Below the pieces are notes generated by a model. It worked only from the letters and a program-made list of their open reading frames with translations, did not search any database and had not been told where the DNA came from. Shown here piece by piece: positions 5,895 to 6,425 of a stretch of 6,425 bases of DNA. A program made the position numbers and the translations under genes. The DNA lies in NCBI GenBank assembly GCA_016763895.1, contig JAESSV010000038.1:1-6425 (forward strand), written 5' to 3'. This stretch comes from Magnetovibrio sp. Its GTDB lineage: Bacteria > Pseudomonadota > Alphaproteobacteria > Rhodospirillales > Magnetovibrionaceae. Each line of letters opens with the position of its first letter. Positions within the stretch are counted from its first letter, which is position 1.

Positions 5895-5911
5895 GTTAAT
5901 TGCGCGTTAAC
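5895..5911. promoter_or_regulatory. Weak inverted repeat near the lipoprotein promoter
   Basis: GTTAA (5895-5899) and TTAAC (5907-5911) form a 5-7-5 inverted repeat in the divergent gap. A poor minus-strand promoter can be drawn across it (TTAACG, 17 bp, TGTGAT). It could be a secondary operator or part of the lipoprotein promoter; it is short enough to be chance. Confidence 0.25.
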
Positions 5912-5933
5912 TTTAAATATCGTTTATTTAATT

Positions 5934-5972
5934 TTTGACAACCAGCTGTCAAATATGCCACCTATTGTCAAA
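5934..5972. promoter_or_regulatory. Probable MarR operator: inverted repeat plus third half-site
   Basis: TTTGACA (5934-5940) and TGTCAAA (5947-5953) form a perfect 7-6-7 inverted repeat of 20 bp, the size and symmetry typical of MarR-family sites. A third identical TGTCAAA sits at 5966-5972, 19 bp after the second and just before the ribosome-binding site. The TTGACA in the first arm equals a consensus -35 box, although no good -10 follows at 17 bp; a TTTAAT -10-like box lies just upstream (5927-5932). Either way, bound repressor would block the MarR gene promoter or leader. Confidence 0.6.
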
Positions 5973-5975
5973 GAT

Positions 5976-5979
5976 AGGA
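5976..5979 (+). promoter_or_regulatory. Ribosome-binding site of the MarR gene
   Basis: AGGA, 7 nt before ATG 5987, supports this start. It begins only 3 nt after the third TGTCAAA copy. Confidence 0.55.
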
Positions 5980-5986
5980 ATTTTGC

Positions 5987-6425
5987 ATGAACCATACGAA
6001 CACCGGATATTTGTTCACCGAACTTCTGTTAGAAGTCTTCCGCTTTAACGGCGCTTTGCTTGCGGACGGAGACCGGATAACGGCCGACATCGGGTTAACC
6101 AGCGCCCGGTGGCAAGTGATGGGGACGATTGATGATCGCAGTCTTGCGGTTCCCCACATTGCGCGGGAAATGGGGTTGACCCGCCAAGGCGTTCAGAAAA
6201 CGGTCAACATCTTGGGAAAAGAAGGCTTGATCGAGCTTCAAAATAACCCTCACCACAAGACCGCAAAATTGGTTCAAATAACGCCAAAAGGACGGCAGCG
6301 CTTGGACTTAGCCTCAAAAATTCAAATGGAATGGGCCAACACCCTCACGCAAACGCTGAACATTGATGATTTAAAAACGGCATACAATGTTATTCAAATT
6401 CTCAGGATAAAAATTGAAGAGGGGA
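5987..6425 (+). CDS. MarR family transcriptional regulator, 3' end cut by window
   Basis: An open frame from ATG 5987 to the window edge gives 146 residues, close to the full MarR length of about 150. The N-terminal helix (7-30) is for dimerisation. The winged helix-turn-helix follows: LTSARWQVMGTI (37-48), VPHIAREMGLTRQGVQKTVNIL (55-76) with the recognition helix near 64-77, and the wing NNPHHKTAKLVQITPKG (86-102). The C-terminal helices (from about 105) complete the dimer interface. MarR proteins are usually repressors released by small phenolic or oxidative ligands; the ligand here is unknown and no sensing cysteine is present in the visible part. A symmetric TTTGACA/TGTCAAA site just upstream suggests autoregulation, and possibly control of the divergent lipoprotein-Sel1 operon. 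Confidence 0.9.
   Translation, partial: MNHTNTGYLFTELLLEVFRFNGALLADGDRITADIGLTSARWQVMGTIDDRSLAVPHIAREMGLTRQGVQKTVNILGKEGLIELQNNPHHKTAKLVQITPKGRQRLDLASKIQMEWANTLTQTLNIDDLKTAYNVIQILRIKIEEG

Overview
The window looks like a piece of an alphaproteobacterial chromosome, probably Rhodospirillales-like. This is inferred from the purF-then-SDR gene order, the alphaproteobacterial flavour of the MarC, DUF3253-like and MarR proteins, and the moderate GC content of the genes. The genus cannot be told from the sequence. Most of the window is ordinary chromosomal housekeeping and accessory sequence. I see no transposase, integrase, phage gene, CRISPR array, tRNA or rRNA.

Layout. (1) 1-970, plus strand: the 3' end of purF (purine synthesis) followed 4 bp later by an SDR oxidoreductase, ended by a strong hairpin (974-1009) that can terminate transcription in both directions. 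(2) 1029-1562, minus strand: an unrecognised secreted protein with four cysteines. (3) 1563-1950: an AT-rich gap of almost 400 bp holding a candidate promoter, an 11-bp-phased direct repeat and a palindromic element. (4) 1951-2505, plus strand: an unrecognised helical cytoplasmic protein whose 3' end overlaps the next gene tail to tail. (5) 3705-2492, minus strand: a two-gene unit with a short TfoX-C-like helix-hairpin-helix protein followed by the PLP enzyme threonine-phosphate decarboxylase (cobalamin side-chain synthesis). (6) 3749-4738, plus strand, divergent from (5): a MarC-family membrane protein, then a small DUF3253-like protein. (7) 5845-4735, minus strand: a small lipoprotein followed by a membrane-anchored Sel1-repeat protein, probably one envelope-directed operon. 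(8) 5987-end, plus strand, divergent from (7): a MarR-family regulator cut off by the window edge.

The best regulatory signal is in the gap between (7) and (8). A perfect 7-6-7 inverted repeat (TTTGACA/TGTCAAA) plus a third TGTCAAA copy lies just upstream of the MarR gene. This looks like an autoregulatory operator that could also control the divergent lipoprotein-Sel1 operon. The least explained material is the secreted four-cysteine protein with the structured gap behind it, and the helical orphan at 1951-2505. I do not see convincing evidence of a new multi-gene system.
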